Part shown: positions 45,762-57,047 of the stretch, piece by piece
Numbering within the stretch: the first letter of the stretch is position 1
How the letters are laid out: every line of letters begins with the position of its first letter
DNA from: Mercurialis annua
Taxonomy: Eukaryota > Streptophyta > Magnoliopsida > Malpighiales > Euphorbiaceae
Length of the DNA: 64,000 nucleotides
Reading direction: 5' to 3'
NCBI RefSeq assembly: GCF_937616625.2
Contig: NC_065577.1
Location: forward strand, 24,937,501-25,001,500
Made by a program: the position numbers and the translations under genes
Notes under the pieces: model-generated
The model's database searches: none
What the model was told of the DNA's origin: nothing
The model's input: the letters and a program-made list of their open reading frames with translations, nothing else

Positions 45762-48684
45762 TGTAATATCCCGTAAAATTTTAAATTTATTTTGGTTAAT
45801 TTCCGACGTGGTTCCGGATGTGTTTTGAGGGGTATTTGAAGTTTTGTAAATTAATGGTGGTTCGATTCATCTTCGGTTCGGTTTAAAAAAAATAAACTTC
45901 TTCTTTGGGTTGTGGTTCAACCGAAATGGTTGAACCACTTTCGTTTGACTCAGGTCTCATTTGAGACCTGAGAAAAACGATGGTTCCCGTTCGAGAATCC
46001 AAGGATTCTCGAACGAGAATCCTTTTTCAGGCCTGGTCTCGTTCGAGACCAGGCCCTTTCTCGAACGGGAGCAGGCCAAAATATGGCCTTTCCCGTTCGA
46101 GAACAGATTGTTCCTTGGACCCCTTCGCCCAACCCACTTCCAACCCGTTTTTGACCTACTTCCTCTCGTTATATCAGCTCGACTTCTAAACAGAAAATCT
46201 TCACCACTCATCACTGAAACCCTAGCCGTTTTCCGCTTGTCATTTCGCTGAGTATCGAAGCCGTTATCATCTTCCAAAGATCGCTGTTCGGTAAGTTTTC
46301 TGATTCTTATGATTTCCAGTTTTTGCTTATGAACGACATTGCGTAATTTGGTTCGTTCTCTCTCGTTTCTAGATCGAAATTAGAACCGTTTGATTCCAGA
46401 CGATCTAGACTCACGTATCTACGTTTCCCTACCTCAATTTCGCTGAACGGTACGCCGTCGATCTCGTTTCAATCGCCGTACGATTTCCGTTTTCTGTTTT
46501 GCCTATGTTCTGTTCTTATTATTTGTTGCTGCCGAAATCCCTTTACTCTTTTAAGCCATGATTTTGCTAAGTTTTTTATTACAAATCCCTTGGAGTGATT
46601 AGTCGATATTGGTATAAGCTTTCGGTTTGGATTTGTTCCATCATTTAATTGTTGTCGTGGTTGAGTTTCTTTGAATGATTCCGTGTAATCTTTGCTTGAA
46701 AATTCTTGTTCTCATTACTTCGGTTTACCTTGGATTTGGTTAGGCGTTGGAGTTTGATGTTCATGATTAAGGTTAGCATGAGTATTAAATGCTTAAGGTG
46801 TATGAAAATGGGTTTCTGCAATTCATGGGTTAAGGGAGGGAATCTGTTTGTTTTAAACGAAAGGGATGGCTAATTAGCCATTATGATTATCAAAATATTT
46901 ATGTTAAAGCAAATGGGTCCTTCAAGTTATTTACCTATTGAATTGTTTGATAATAATTTGAATTTCACTTTAAATTATAATTTGGTAAATTGTAACGATA
47001 AGTGTTTTACAAACTTAAGTTAATATAATCACTCGGGTAAATATATTTATTTTCAAATATTAAAAGTTTGGCTAAATTACAATTTAGCCCCTGAACTAAG
47101 TTATAACCTTATTAAGTGGATTTTTGATTAGTAACTTTATATAGGGTTTTAATTATAAACAAAAGCAATTATTTTGATTTTGAATAGCAAATTGGCTAAA
47201 GTATAATTTAGTCCCTAATTGGCAAAAGTACAGTTTAGTCCCTAATTGGCTAAAGTGCAATTTAGTCCCTAAACTTTTATAAACTTATAATGGTTAGATT
47301 TTTGGGGTGTAACTTGGATTACTTGAAATTGAAGTTATTGAGTTCCGCATTTAAAATGGATTATTATTTTGTTAAATTGTTTTATAAATATAAACTTGGG
47401 TTTATATTTGATAAACGTTTTGAATCGGGTTAGACTTGGGTCGCCCGACAAGTGAGGTTAGCTTGGTAGTTTATGATAACTCGGCTAACCCACTGTTTGG
47501 AAATCATTTATTATTTAAAGTTATTAAATAATATTTATAAATTGAATTATAAGCGAGAACTCAATAGACTTATATTAATTGGGCTTTATTATCTTTTGGA
47601 TATATTTGTGTTACTTTGGATTGTCTAATTACTACGTGTTAATTGTGCTAGTCTTATGTGGTGTCTAGTACTCTCTAGAGTTAGGGTCTGATTTTAATAA
47701 TTATTTTATTTGTCTAGACTCGTCTACTGTTCGTGCTTCAGAGGCGAACCAGAGTTAGTTGCTTGCCGGTATTTCACGCGGATTAGCAAGCAGTGAGTTT
47801 ATATTTACTATTTACCGCTTTATTAAGTAAATTGTTATTTTAATATTAAATATATATACTGTACGTATATTTCGAACTGTTTTTATATTATGGCTCTTAG
47901 TTGGAACGTGCTACCTAATGGGCATCATTAGGACTGCGTGCGCACCGGTATTGATCTGGGTAAGGTATATATGGAGATATGGTAACTCGGTGTGAGCGTA
48001 GCTCTCGGTACCAGGTAGAGTAACTCGGTGTAGCTCAGCTCTCGGGACTCTGGTATAAGTGTGGTCAGTGGTAACTCGGTGTAGCTCAGCTCTCGGGACC
48101 AGACCTATTGGATTATGATTATTATTTAGAATTGTGGATTAGGGTTCCAACTATTATCTGTAATATCGTTATTAAATGTTTTAAACGTTTTAAAGGTTTT
48201 CCACTTAATAAATGTAAATAGTGGTATGAACTCATCTCAGTATATCTGACCCCGTTGTTTTCCCAATTTTCCCCAGGGTTATGATCTGAGAGAGTCTGGT
48301 GATCTCCGCATTTACTTTTCCTCGGAGGTTCCTTTTATTTTAATAAAACTGTAAAACTGTTTTATTCTTAGACCGCAGTAGTAACTAGACGTCTTTATTA
48401 TTATTAGACAATTTGTCGGATTGGTTCGACTGGTTATATTGCTTGGGCATGTTATATTATTTACATTGGTTTATGATAAATCTATTTTAGATTTCGAATT
48501 GGATAAGCATGTTATATTATCTGTTGAATATTATATCTGCTAGATTTAGGCTGAAGTCTCGGTTGCCCCCGAGCATTGGTTTTCTGCAGGTTTATGTGTT
48601 TATGTGTTAAATAAAAGGCTAGCTACGGGTTTCGGTACTATATTACCCATACCCTAGCGCCGGTCGCGATTCATGAAAATGGGT
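45762..48684 (+). repeat. 5' LTR of the Tekay element (3' end missing)
   Basis: It matches 54112-57035 nearly perfectly. After ...AAAATGGGT it departs from the 3' LTR, which continues CGTGACA. The final seven bases of the LTR are therefore absent here. Inside are five consecutive hairpins (45912-46101), three short repeats containing TTTAGTCCCTAA (about 47205-47275) and three TAACTCGGTGTAGCTCAGCT-like repeats (about 47982-48100). Confidence 0.92.
45912..46101 (+). repeat. Array of five hairpins in the Tekay 5' LTR
   Basis: Five perfect inverted repeats follow one another: 45912-45938 (11-bp stem), 45949-45972 (11-bp, 2-nt loop), 45988-46015 (13-bp, 2-nt loop), 46030-46055 (12-bp, 2-nt loop) and 46060-46101 (11-bp outer stem enclosing a 6-bp AGGCCA/TGGCCT stem). 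The 3' LTR has the same set at 54263-54452. Several stems share the core CTCGTTCGAG or CGTTCGAGA. Confidence 0.9.
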
Positions 48685-49027
48685 TTATTGCTGTTGCGCC
48701 GGTCGCGTTTCAAACCAAGGCCATTGCTTGCTATGTGTTTACTCTGTTAAGTATGGTTGTGTCTTAGGAACTACTGCGGATATAGGATTCTGTCATGTCT
48801 TTAAAAACGTCATCTTTTAATTTTAAAAACATTCTGCCTACACCAATAGGATTGCGTCGAGTCAATCATTGTATGTTGTTTTGATGTTGTTAAATGTTAA
48901 TTTTATTTCACTTGGGTGAACATTTTATTGTTGTTGATTTCTTGAGAAATCCTATATGTTGCTTGTTTTGTTCATACTTGGGTATGAAATATCTGTTATT
49001 TAAATTGTTGTCGTTCAATCTTAGGAT
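48685..49027 (+). other. Tekay leader, PBS not found
   Basis: This is the sequence between the truncated 5' LTR and the gag start. A TGGTATCAGAGC-like PBS (initiator tRNA-Met type, usual for this lineage) is expected at the start but is absent. Instead there is about 35 bp containing GCGCCGGTCGCG, which also occurs in the LTR end 30 bp upstream. The rest looks like an ordinary untranslated leader. Confidence 0.7.
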
Positions 49028-52000
49028 ATGAACAACGTTATTCGTACTCGTGCTCGTGCTGCGGCAGAGCAAGAAGCTGTGGCTGATGATGCGATTTCCA
49101 TGGAAGTCGATCAGAACGTACCACCAGTTCAGGCTAATGCTGGACGTGGTCGAGGTGGAGGTGCTGGCAGAGGTAGAGGTGCTGGTAGAGGCAGAGGAGT
49201 TGGTGCTGGTAGAGGTGGAGCTAGAGGACGCGGTGCAGCAGGTGTTCAGGCACCGAATGTGCAGCAGGCACCAGAGGTGCAACAAGCACCAAATATGCAA
49301 GCGTTCGACTTCACTACTTTCTTGGCTGGCGTTGTCGAGATGCAGAACAATCAGGCTCTACTGCAGAATCAGTGTAATATACTGGGTCAGTTAGCGCAGC
49401 AACAGCAACCTCAGGTTGGTGCTGTAGCTGGTATTGGTGGAATTGCTGGTGTCGGTCATATTCCAACAGACAGAGAGTTGGTGATGACCTACTTGAAGTT
49501 TAATCCGACTTCTTTTGATGGTACTGGGGATGCTCTTGACTTTTTGGAGGAATTTGAGTACAACAGTCAGAGGATTCAAGCGTCTGATCGTCAATCAGTG
49601 ATGCTTGTGGAAATATCGCTGAAGGGTCCAGCTAAGGATTGGTATCGCGATAACATCAGGCCAGTTATGGATACTTTGCCTTGGGCTGATTTTGTGATCA
49701 GGTTTAGAGGTTACTATCTACCCTTCTCTGTTACTGAGAGTTTCAGAGAAAAGCTGCTCACTTTGAAGAAGGGGGATAGATCGGTGACAGACTACACTAC
49801 TGAGTTTGTACGTTTGGGGCGGTTTGCTACAGATCTACAGGGTGATCAAGAGCGAGTGAACGACCGTTATGTTAGGGGTTTAGGCTCGGAGTTTCTTCCT
49901 TTGCTGATAGGGACAAACATGGAGTTTGCTCGGTTAGTGGATAGTGCGCGGCGGATGGAGAATTCGATGGTTCAGTTTGGGACGATCTCTGACCCTTTCC
50001 AGAATCAGAAGGGAAAGAGTGACGTTCCTAGTGGGGGGCAGCAGGCCCCAGTGCAGCATGGTAGTGGGAACTACTACAGTGGCTCTTCTCAGGCCAACAG
50101 GGGGAGTCGACAGACTCACAACAAAGGGAGGCATAGTGCCAGGAGTGCTCAGTACAGTTCTAGTAGCAGTGGGAGCAACCGTGGTTCAGGACGCGGGTAC
50201 AGTGGTGGATCGAACATTCCATTCTGCCAGAATTGCAGACGTAGGCATTATGGTCAGTGCCAGTTAGCTCCTGGAGGTTGTTTCACTTGTGGCCAGCCGG
50301 GTCATTTTTCTAGGGAGTGTCCGACATCTGGGCAGCAGATGTCTAACTCTAGTGTGGCGCAGTCATCTTATCAGCAGCAGAGACCTGCGTTTACACAGTC
50401 TGTAGGGTACGCTCAACCTGCAGCATCTTTTGGTGGCCAGCGGGGCCGTGGTTCTGGTGGCAGGGGTTTTGGTGGCCGTGGTAACGGCGGTAGAGGTTCC
50501 AACGGTTATGGTACTGGACAGAGTTCGCAGCAGCAGCCGCAGGGTCAGGCCAGAGTGTTCGCACTTACTCCTCAGGATGCTCGTGCATCAAATGCTGTGG
50601 TGCAAGGTACCATTCCGATTTCTTTTATAGATGCTTTAGTGCTATTTGATGCGGGTGCAACCCATTCGTTTGTTTCTACTTGTTTTGCTGGGAAATTGGG
50701 TAGAGCACCATCTGTTTTGAGTGAACCTCTAGCTGTGTCTACACCTATGTCTGAAGGTGTAGTAGTGGACGTTGTTTATCCTTCGTGTCCAGTGGTTATT
50801 CAGGGTAGAGAATTATGTGCTGATTTGATTGTACTTGACGTTCTTTCTTTTGATGTTATCTTGGGGATGGACTGGTTGTCACGCCATTATGCTTCTATTG
50901 ACTGTCGAGGGAAGTCAGTCGAGTTCAGGATTCCAGGTGGTCTACCTTTTTCCTTTCAGGGAGAGAAGGCAGAGACACCTAAGAATCTGATTTCCGCCAT
51001 CAAGGCGAAGCGGATGTTAGGCAAGGGTTGCCAGGGTTTTCTTGCTGTGGTTCGTGATTTGGAGACTAGTAGTGGTGATATGCATAGTGTTCCGATAGTG
51101 AATGAGTTCACTAATGTGTTTCCAGAGGAATTGCCTGGATTACCACCTGATCGTGATATTGAGTTTTGCATTGATGTGGTTTCTGGTACAGCTCCGATTT
51201 CGATACCGCCGTATCGGATGGCTCCTGCAGAGCTGAAGGAGTTGAAGGACCAGTTACAAGAGTTGTTGGATAGCGGGTTCATCAGACCGAGTACTTCTCC
51301 GTGGGGTGCTCCAGTTCTGTTTGTAAAGAAGAAAGACGGTTCCTTTCGGCTGTGTATCGACTACAGACAGTTGAATAAGGCTACTGTCAAGAACAGATAT
51401 CCTCTTCCTCGCATCGATGATCTGTTTGACCAGTTGCAGGGTGCGAAGTGTTTTTCCAAGATTGATTTGAGGTCTGGGTATCATCAGCTACGGATCCGTG
51501 ATGCAGATGTGCCTAAGACTGCTTTTCGGACTCGTTATGGACATTTTGAGTTTCTGGTTATGTCCTTTGGTCTGACGAACGCACCAGCAGCGTTTATGGA
51601 TATGATGAACAGAGTGTTCAAGCCGTTTTTGGATCAATTTGTTATCGTCTTCATTGATGACATTTTGATCTATTCTCGGAGTGAGGAGGAACATGCGTAC
51701 CATTTGAGGACTATACTACAGACGTTGCGTGAGCATCAGTTGTACGCTAAGTTCTCAAAATGTGAGTTCTGGTTGGATCAGGTTACCTTTCTAGGACACG
51801 TGGTGTCGAAATATGGGATCAAGGTTGATCCGAAGAAGATTGAGGCGGTCATGGATTGGCAAAGGCCAAGGTCAGTCACCGAGATCAGAAGTTTTCTGGG
51901 TTTGGCTGGTTACTATCGTCGGTTCGTGCAAGATTTCTCCAGAATATCTGCACCTTTGACTAAACTGACACAGAAGGGTGTCAAGTTTGAGTGGACTGAC

Positions 52001-53341
52001 AAGTGCGAGGCGAGCTTTGAGAAGCTCAAGGAGATTTTGACTACAGCTCCGGTTTTGGCATTGCCTTCTGGCATTGATGGTTTCACAGTGTATTGTGATG
52101 CGTCTCGGATTGGTTTGGGTTGCGTTCTGATGCAACATGGACAGGTGATTGCCTATGCTTCCAGACAGTTGAAGAAGCATGAGGTGAATTACCCTACTCA
52201 TGATTTAGAGTTGGCAGCTGTGGTTTTTGCGCTGAAAATCTGGAGACATTATTTGTATGGTGCTACTTGTGAGATTTTCACTGATCATAAGAGTCTGAAA
52301 TATATCTTTGATCAGAGAGAGTTGAACTTGAGACAGAGGAGGTGGTTAGAGTTGCTGAAAGACTACGACTGTACTATTCAGTACCATCCTGGTAAGGCTA
52401 ATGTGGTAGCCGATGCGTTAAGTCGCAAGTCTTCGGGCAGCTTAGCTCATATTTCTGAGATTGGGCGTAGACCCATGGTTAGAGAGTGGCACAGTTTGAT
52501 AGCTTCGGGCTATGGTTTACAGATTTCTCAGGCTGGTTGTTTGTTAGCACAGTTACAAGTGCAACCTGTTTTGATTGATCGGATCAAAGCTTTACAAGCT
52601 GAGGATCCACAGTTGAAACAGATTATTGAGGAAGTTCAGCAGGATGGAAATTCTGAGTTTACTTTTGTGGATGGTGTTCTGAGACATGGTTCGAGATTGT
52701 GTGTTCCGGATTCAGATGGTTTGAGGGACCAGATTCTGGAAGAAGCGCACAAGTCTGCTTATAGTGTTCATTCGGGTTCTACCAAGATGTACCATGATCT
52801 TAAGGGTACCTACTGGTGGAGCGGGATGAAGAAGGATGTCGCTGAGTATGTTTCTAAGTGTCTGACTTGCCAGCAGGTGAAGCTGGAACATCAGAGACCT
52901 TTTGGCTATCTGCAACCACTACCTATTCCAGAGTGGAAGTGGGAACGGATTGCTATGGACTTTGTGGTTGGTTTACCACGTACTCGGCAGGGGTACGATT
53001 CCATTTGGGTTATAGTTGACCGTATGACCAAGTCAGCTCATTTCCTTCCAATTAAGGTTTCGTATTCTGCTTCGAGGTTGGCTCAGTTGTACATTGACAG
53101 GATTGTCAGTTTGCATGGTGTACCGGTTTCTATTGTTTCAGACAGAGGTTCTGTGTTTACTTCGAGGTTTTGGAAAGCGTTACAGGAATCCTTGGGTTCT
53201 CGGTTGGATTTCAGTACAACTTTTCATCCTCAGACTGACGGTCAGTCTGAGAGGACTATTCAGACGTTGGAGGATATGCTCAGGATGTGTGTTCTCGATT
53301 TTCAGGGTAGCTGGGATACTCATCTGCCGTTGATTGAGTTT
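49028..53341 (+). pseudogene. Tekay gag-pol polyprotein, part 1 (gag, PR, RT, RNase H, integrase core)
   Basis: The ORF is open from ATG 49028; residues 1-1438 are element-like. An RG-rich N-terminus (about 30-75) precedes the gag domain (about 155-320). An unusual CX2CX3HX3C motif precedes the zinc knuckle (C418, C421, H426, C431). The protease motif is D541-A-G-A-T-H-S-F. RT (about 720-900) has FIDD at 875-878. RNase H shows D1024, E1061, D1086 and D1129. Integrase shows H1241, H1248, C1278 and C1281, then D1372 and E1408 with 35 residues between, and D1311 earlier. After 53341 the frame shifts by one base, and the original frame continues with nonsense to a stop at 53497. The consequence is loss of the integrase C-terminus and chromodomain from the fusion protein. 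All catalytic residues upstream look intact except the non-standard DAG of the protease. Confidence 0.93.
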
Positions 53342-53994
53342 CTTATAACAACAGTTACCACGCGAGTATCGAGATGGCGCCGTATGAGGCTTTGTACGGG
53401 CGCAAGTGTAGATCTCCTATCTGTTGGGAGGAGGTCGGAGAGCGTAAACTCTCGGGAGCGGAGATTATTCAGATTACCTCAGAGAAGGTACCATTGATTA
53501 AGCGGAGGTTAGAAACTGCTTTTAGTCGGCATAAGAGTTATGCTGATCCGAAGAGGAAAGACATTGAGTTCCAGGTTGGTGATTTCGTATTTCTTCGGGT
53601 TTCGCCTATGAAAGGCGTGGTTCGTTTTGGTGTCAAGGGAAAGTTGGCACCGAGGTATATTGGTCCTTATGAGATTTCGGAAAGGATTGGAGCTGTGGCT
53701 TATCGTCTGGTTCTACCGCCGGACATGTCGTTAGTACATCCGGTGTTTCACGTTTCTATGTTGAGAAAGTGCATTTCTGATCCTTCGCACGTGATTGTGC
53801 CTCAGAGTGTTGAGATTGACCAGGAGCTGTCCTATGAGGAACAGCCAGTTGAGATTGTTGATACGCAAGTGCGTAAATTGCGGAACAAGGAGATTCCGAT
53901 GGTTAAAGTTCTCTGGCGCAATCATTCTGTAGAGGAGTGTACTTGGGAGACCGAGTTGGATATGCGGAATCGCTATCCTTTTCTATTTCCGTGA
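53342..53994 (+). pseudogene. Tekay gag-pol, part 2 (integrase C-terminus and chromodomain), shifted frame
   Basis: This is the continuation of the polyprotein in the frame one base back, ending at TGA 53992-53994. It contains the end of the integrase core, the GKLAPRYIGPYEI-type C-terminal integrase region (about 53638-53680) and a chromodomain ending VKVLWRNHSVEECTWE (about 53902-53949). The chromodomain probably directs integration to heterochromatin marks, as known for chromoviruses. The frame change is best explained by a single-base loss between 53341 and 53342. The first in-frame ATG at 53374 is unlikely to be a true start. Confidence 0.9.
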
Positions 53995-54101
53995 GGTACA
54001 ATATCTTGATTTCTGTGGCTTTTATGATTTTCACTTGTGTTACGTGTTGTTCTGTTGTGTTTTACTTACCGTGTTAAATTCGAGGACGAATTTTTAATTA
54101 G

Positions 54102-54111
54102 TTGGGGAGAA
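54102..54111 (+). other. Polypurine tract of the Tekay element
   Basis: TTGGGGAGAA directly precedes TGTAATATCCC of the 3' LTR, about 110 bp after the gag-pol stop. It follows a CGAGGACGAAT segment commonly seen at this place in related elements. Confidence 0.85.
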
Positions 54112-57042
54112 TGTAATATCCCGTAAAATTTTAAATTTATTTTGGTTAATTTCCGACGTGGTTCCGGATGTGTTTTGAGGGGTATTTGAAGTTTTGTAAA
54201 TTAATGGTGGTTCGATTCATCTTCGGTTCGGTTTAAAAAAAAATAAACTTCTTCTTTGGGTTGTGGTTCAACCGAAATGGTTGAACCACTTTCGTTTGAC
54301 TCAGGTCTCATTTGAGACCTGAGAAAAACGATGGTTCCCGTTCGAGAATCCAAGGATTCTCGAACGAGAATCCTTTTTCAGGCCTGGTCTCGTTCGAGAC
54401 CAGGCCCTTTCTCGAACGGGAGCAGGCCAAAATATGGCCTTTCCCGTTCGAGAACAGATTGTTCCTTGGACCCCTTCGCCCAGCCCACTTCCAACCCGTT
54501 TTCGACCTACTTCCTCTCGTTATATCAGCTCGACTTCTAAACAGAAAATCTTCACCACTCATCACTGAAACCCTAGCCGTTTTCCGCTTGTCATTTCGCT
54601 GAGTATCGAAGCCGTTATCATCTTCCAAAGATCGCTGTTCGGTAAGTTTTCTGATTCTTATGATTTCCAGTTTTTGCTTATGAACGACATTGCGTAATTT
54701 GGTTCGTTCTCTCTCGTTTCTAGATCGAAATCAGAACCGTTTGATTCCAGACGATCTAGACTCACGTATCTACGTTTCCCTACCTCAATTTCGCTGAACG
54801 GTACGCCGTCGATCTCGTTTCAATCGCCGTACGATTTCCGTTTTCTGTTTTGCCTATGTTCTATTCTTATTATTTGTTGCTGCCGAAATCCCTTTACTCT
54901 TTTAAGCCATGATTTTGCTAAGTTTTTGATTACAAATCCCTTGGAGTGATTAGTCGATATTGGTATAAGCTTTCGGTTTGGATTTGTTCCATCACTTAAT
55001 TGTTGTCGTGGTTGAGTTTCTTTGAATGATTCCGTGTAATCTTTGCTTGAAAATTCTTGTTCTCATTACTTCGGTTTACCTTGGATTTGGTTAGGCGTTG
55101 GAGTTTGATGTTCATGATTAAGGTTAGCATGACTATTAAATGCTTAAGGTGTATGAAAATGGGTTTCTGCAATTCATGGGTTAAGGGAGGGAATCTGTTT
55201 GTTTTAAACGAAAGGGATGGCTAATTAGCCATTATGATTATCAAAATATTTATGTTAAAGCAAATGGGTCCTTCAAGTTATTTACCTATTGAATTGTTTG
55301 ATAATAATTTGAATTTCACTTTAAATTATAATTTGGTAAATTGTAACGATAAGTGTTTTACAAACTTAAGTTAATATAATCACTCGGGTAAATATATTTA
55401 TTTTCAAATATTAAAAGTTTGGCTAAATTACAATTTAGCCCCTGAACTAAGTTATAACCTTATTAAGTGGATTTTTGATTAGTAACTTTATATAGGGTTT
55501 TAATTATAAACAAAAGCAATTATTTTGATTTTGAATAGCAAATTGGCTAAAGTATAATTTAGTCCCTAATTGGCAAAAGTACAGTTTAGTCCCTAATTGG
55601 CTAAAGTGCAATTTAGTCCCTAAACTTTTATAAACTTATAATGGTTAGATTTTTGGGGTGTAACTTGGATTACTTGAAATTGAAGTTATTGAGTTCCGCA
55701 TTTAAAATGAATTATTATTTTGTTAAATTGTTTTATAAATATAAACTTGGGTTTATATTTGATAAACGTTTTGAATCGGGTTAGACTTGGGTCGCCCGAC
55801 AAGTGAGGTTAGCTTGGTAGTTTATGATAACTCGGCTAACCCACTGTTTGGAAATCATTTATTATTTAAAGTTATTAAATAATATTTATAAATTGAATTA
55901 TAAGCGAGAACTCAATAGACTTATATTAATTGGGCTTTATTATCTTTTGGATATATTTGTGTTACTTTGGATTGTCTAATTACTACGTGTTAATTGTGCT
56001 AGTCTTATGTGGTGTCTAGTACTCTCTAGAGTTAGGGTCTGATTTTAATAATTATTTTATTTGTCTAGACTCGTCTACTGTTCGTGCTTCAGAGGCGAAC
56101 CAGAGTTAGTTGCTTGCCGGTATTTCACGCGGATTAGCAAGCAGTGAGTTTATATTTACTATTTACCGCTTTATTAAGTAAATTGTTATTTTAATATTAA
56201 ATATATATACTGTACGTATATTTCGAACTGTTTTTATATTATGGCTCTTAGTTGGAACGTGCTACCTAATGGGCATCATTAGGACTGCGTGCGCACCGGT
56301 ATTGATCTGGGTAAGGTATATATGGAGATATGGTAACTCGGTGTGAGCGTAGCTCTCGGTACCAGGTAGAGTAACTCGGTGTAGCTCAGCTCTCGGGACT
56401 CTGGTATAAGTGTGGTCAGTGGTAACTCGGTGTAGCTCAGCTCTCGGGACCAGACCTATTGGATTATGATTATTATTTAGAATTGTGGATTAGGGTTCCA
56501 ACTATTATCTGTAATATCGTTATTAAATGTTTTAAACGTTTTAAAGGTTTTCCACTTAATAAATGTAAATAGTGGTATGAACTCATCTCAGTATATCTGA
56601 CCCCGTTGTTTTCCCAATTTTCCCCAGGGTTATGATCTGAGAGAGTCTGGTGATCTCCGCATTTACTTTTCCTCGGAGGTTCCTTTTATTTTAATAAAAC
56701 TGTAAAACTGTTTTATTCTTAGACCGCAGTAGTAACTAGACGTCTTTATTATTATTAGACAATTTGTCGGATTGGTTCGACTGGTTATATTGCTTGGGCA
56801 TGTTATATTATTTACATTGGTTTATGATAAATCTATTTTAGATTTCGAATTGGATAAGCATGTTATATTATCTGTTGAATATTATATCTGCTAGATTTAG
56901 GCTGAAGTCTCGGTTGCCCCCGAGCATTGGTTTTCTGCAGGTTTATGTGTTTATGTGTTAAATAAAAGGCTAGCTACGGGTTTCGGAACTATATTACCCA
57001 TACCCTAGCGCCGGTCGCGATTCATGAAAATGGGTCGTGACA
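54112..57042 (+). repeat. 3' LTR of the Tekay element
   Basis: This is a complete 2931-bp LTR, TGTAATATC to GTGACA, with the perfect target duplication GACGC after it. It carries the five-hairpin array at 54263-54452 and the same internal short repeats as the 5' LTR. It differs from the 5' copy at about nine bases, for example near 54483, 54503, 54730, 54862 and 56987, plus one extra A near 54241. Confidence 0.95.
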
Positions 57043-57047
57043 GACGC
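57043..57047. repeat. Right target-site duplication of the Tekay element
   Basis: GACGC is identical to 45757-45761. After it the outer-element LTR resumes with TCAAGTCAGG. Confidence 0.92.

Larger units (their letters stand above)
45762..57042 (+). mobile_element. Tekay/Del-type Ty3-gypsy retrotransposon (chromovirus)
   Basis: This is an 11.3-kb element with LTRs of about 2.9 kb (TGTAATATCCCG...GTGACA), a perfect 5-bp duplication GACGC, a gag-pol ORF in the order gag-PR-RT-RNaseH-IN-chromodomain, and a PPT TTGGGGAGAA before the 3' LTR. That order and the C-terminal chromodomain mark a chromovirus; motifs and the LTR start fit the Tekay (Del) lineage. LTRs differ by about nine substitutions and one A insertion over 2.92 kb, counted by eye, so insertion is recent. 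It is inserted in the 5' LTR of the outer element. It is probably inactive: integrase carries a frameshift and the 5' LTR end and PBS are missing. Confidence 0.95.

Noticed and set aside
45957..46277. ORFs of 60-106 codons on both strands in the Tekay LTRs (also 54308-54628)
   Set aside because: They cover the hairpin array; inverted repeats keep both strands open. They are LTR sequence, not genes.
49050..53333. Other-frame and antisense ORFs across gag-pol
   Set aside because: They are shadows of the polyprotein frame, which contains all recognisable motifs.
53374..53994. Separate 206-residue gene
   Set aside because: It is the C-terminal part of the same polyprotein (integrase end and chromodomain) displaced by a one-base frameshift, not an independent gene.
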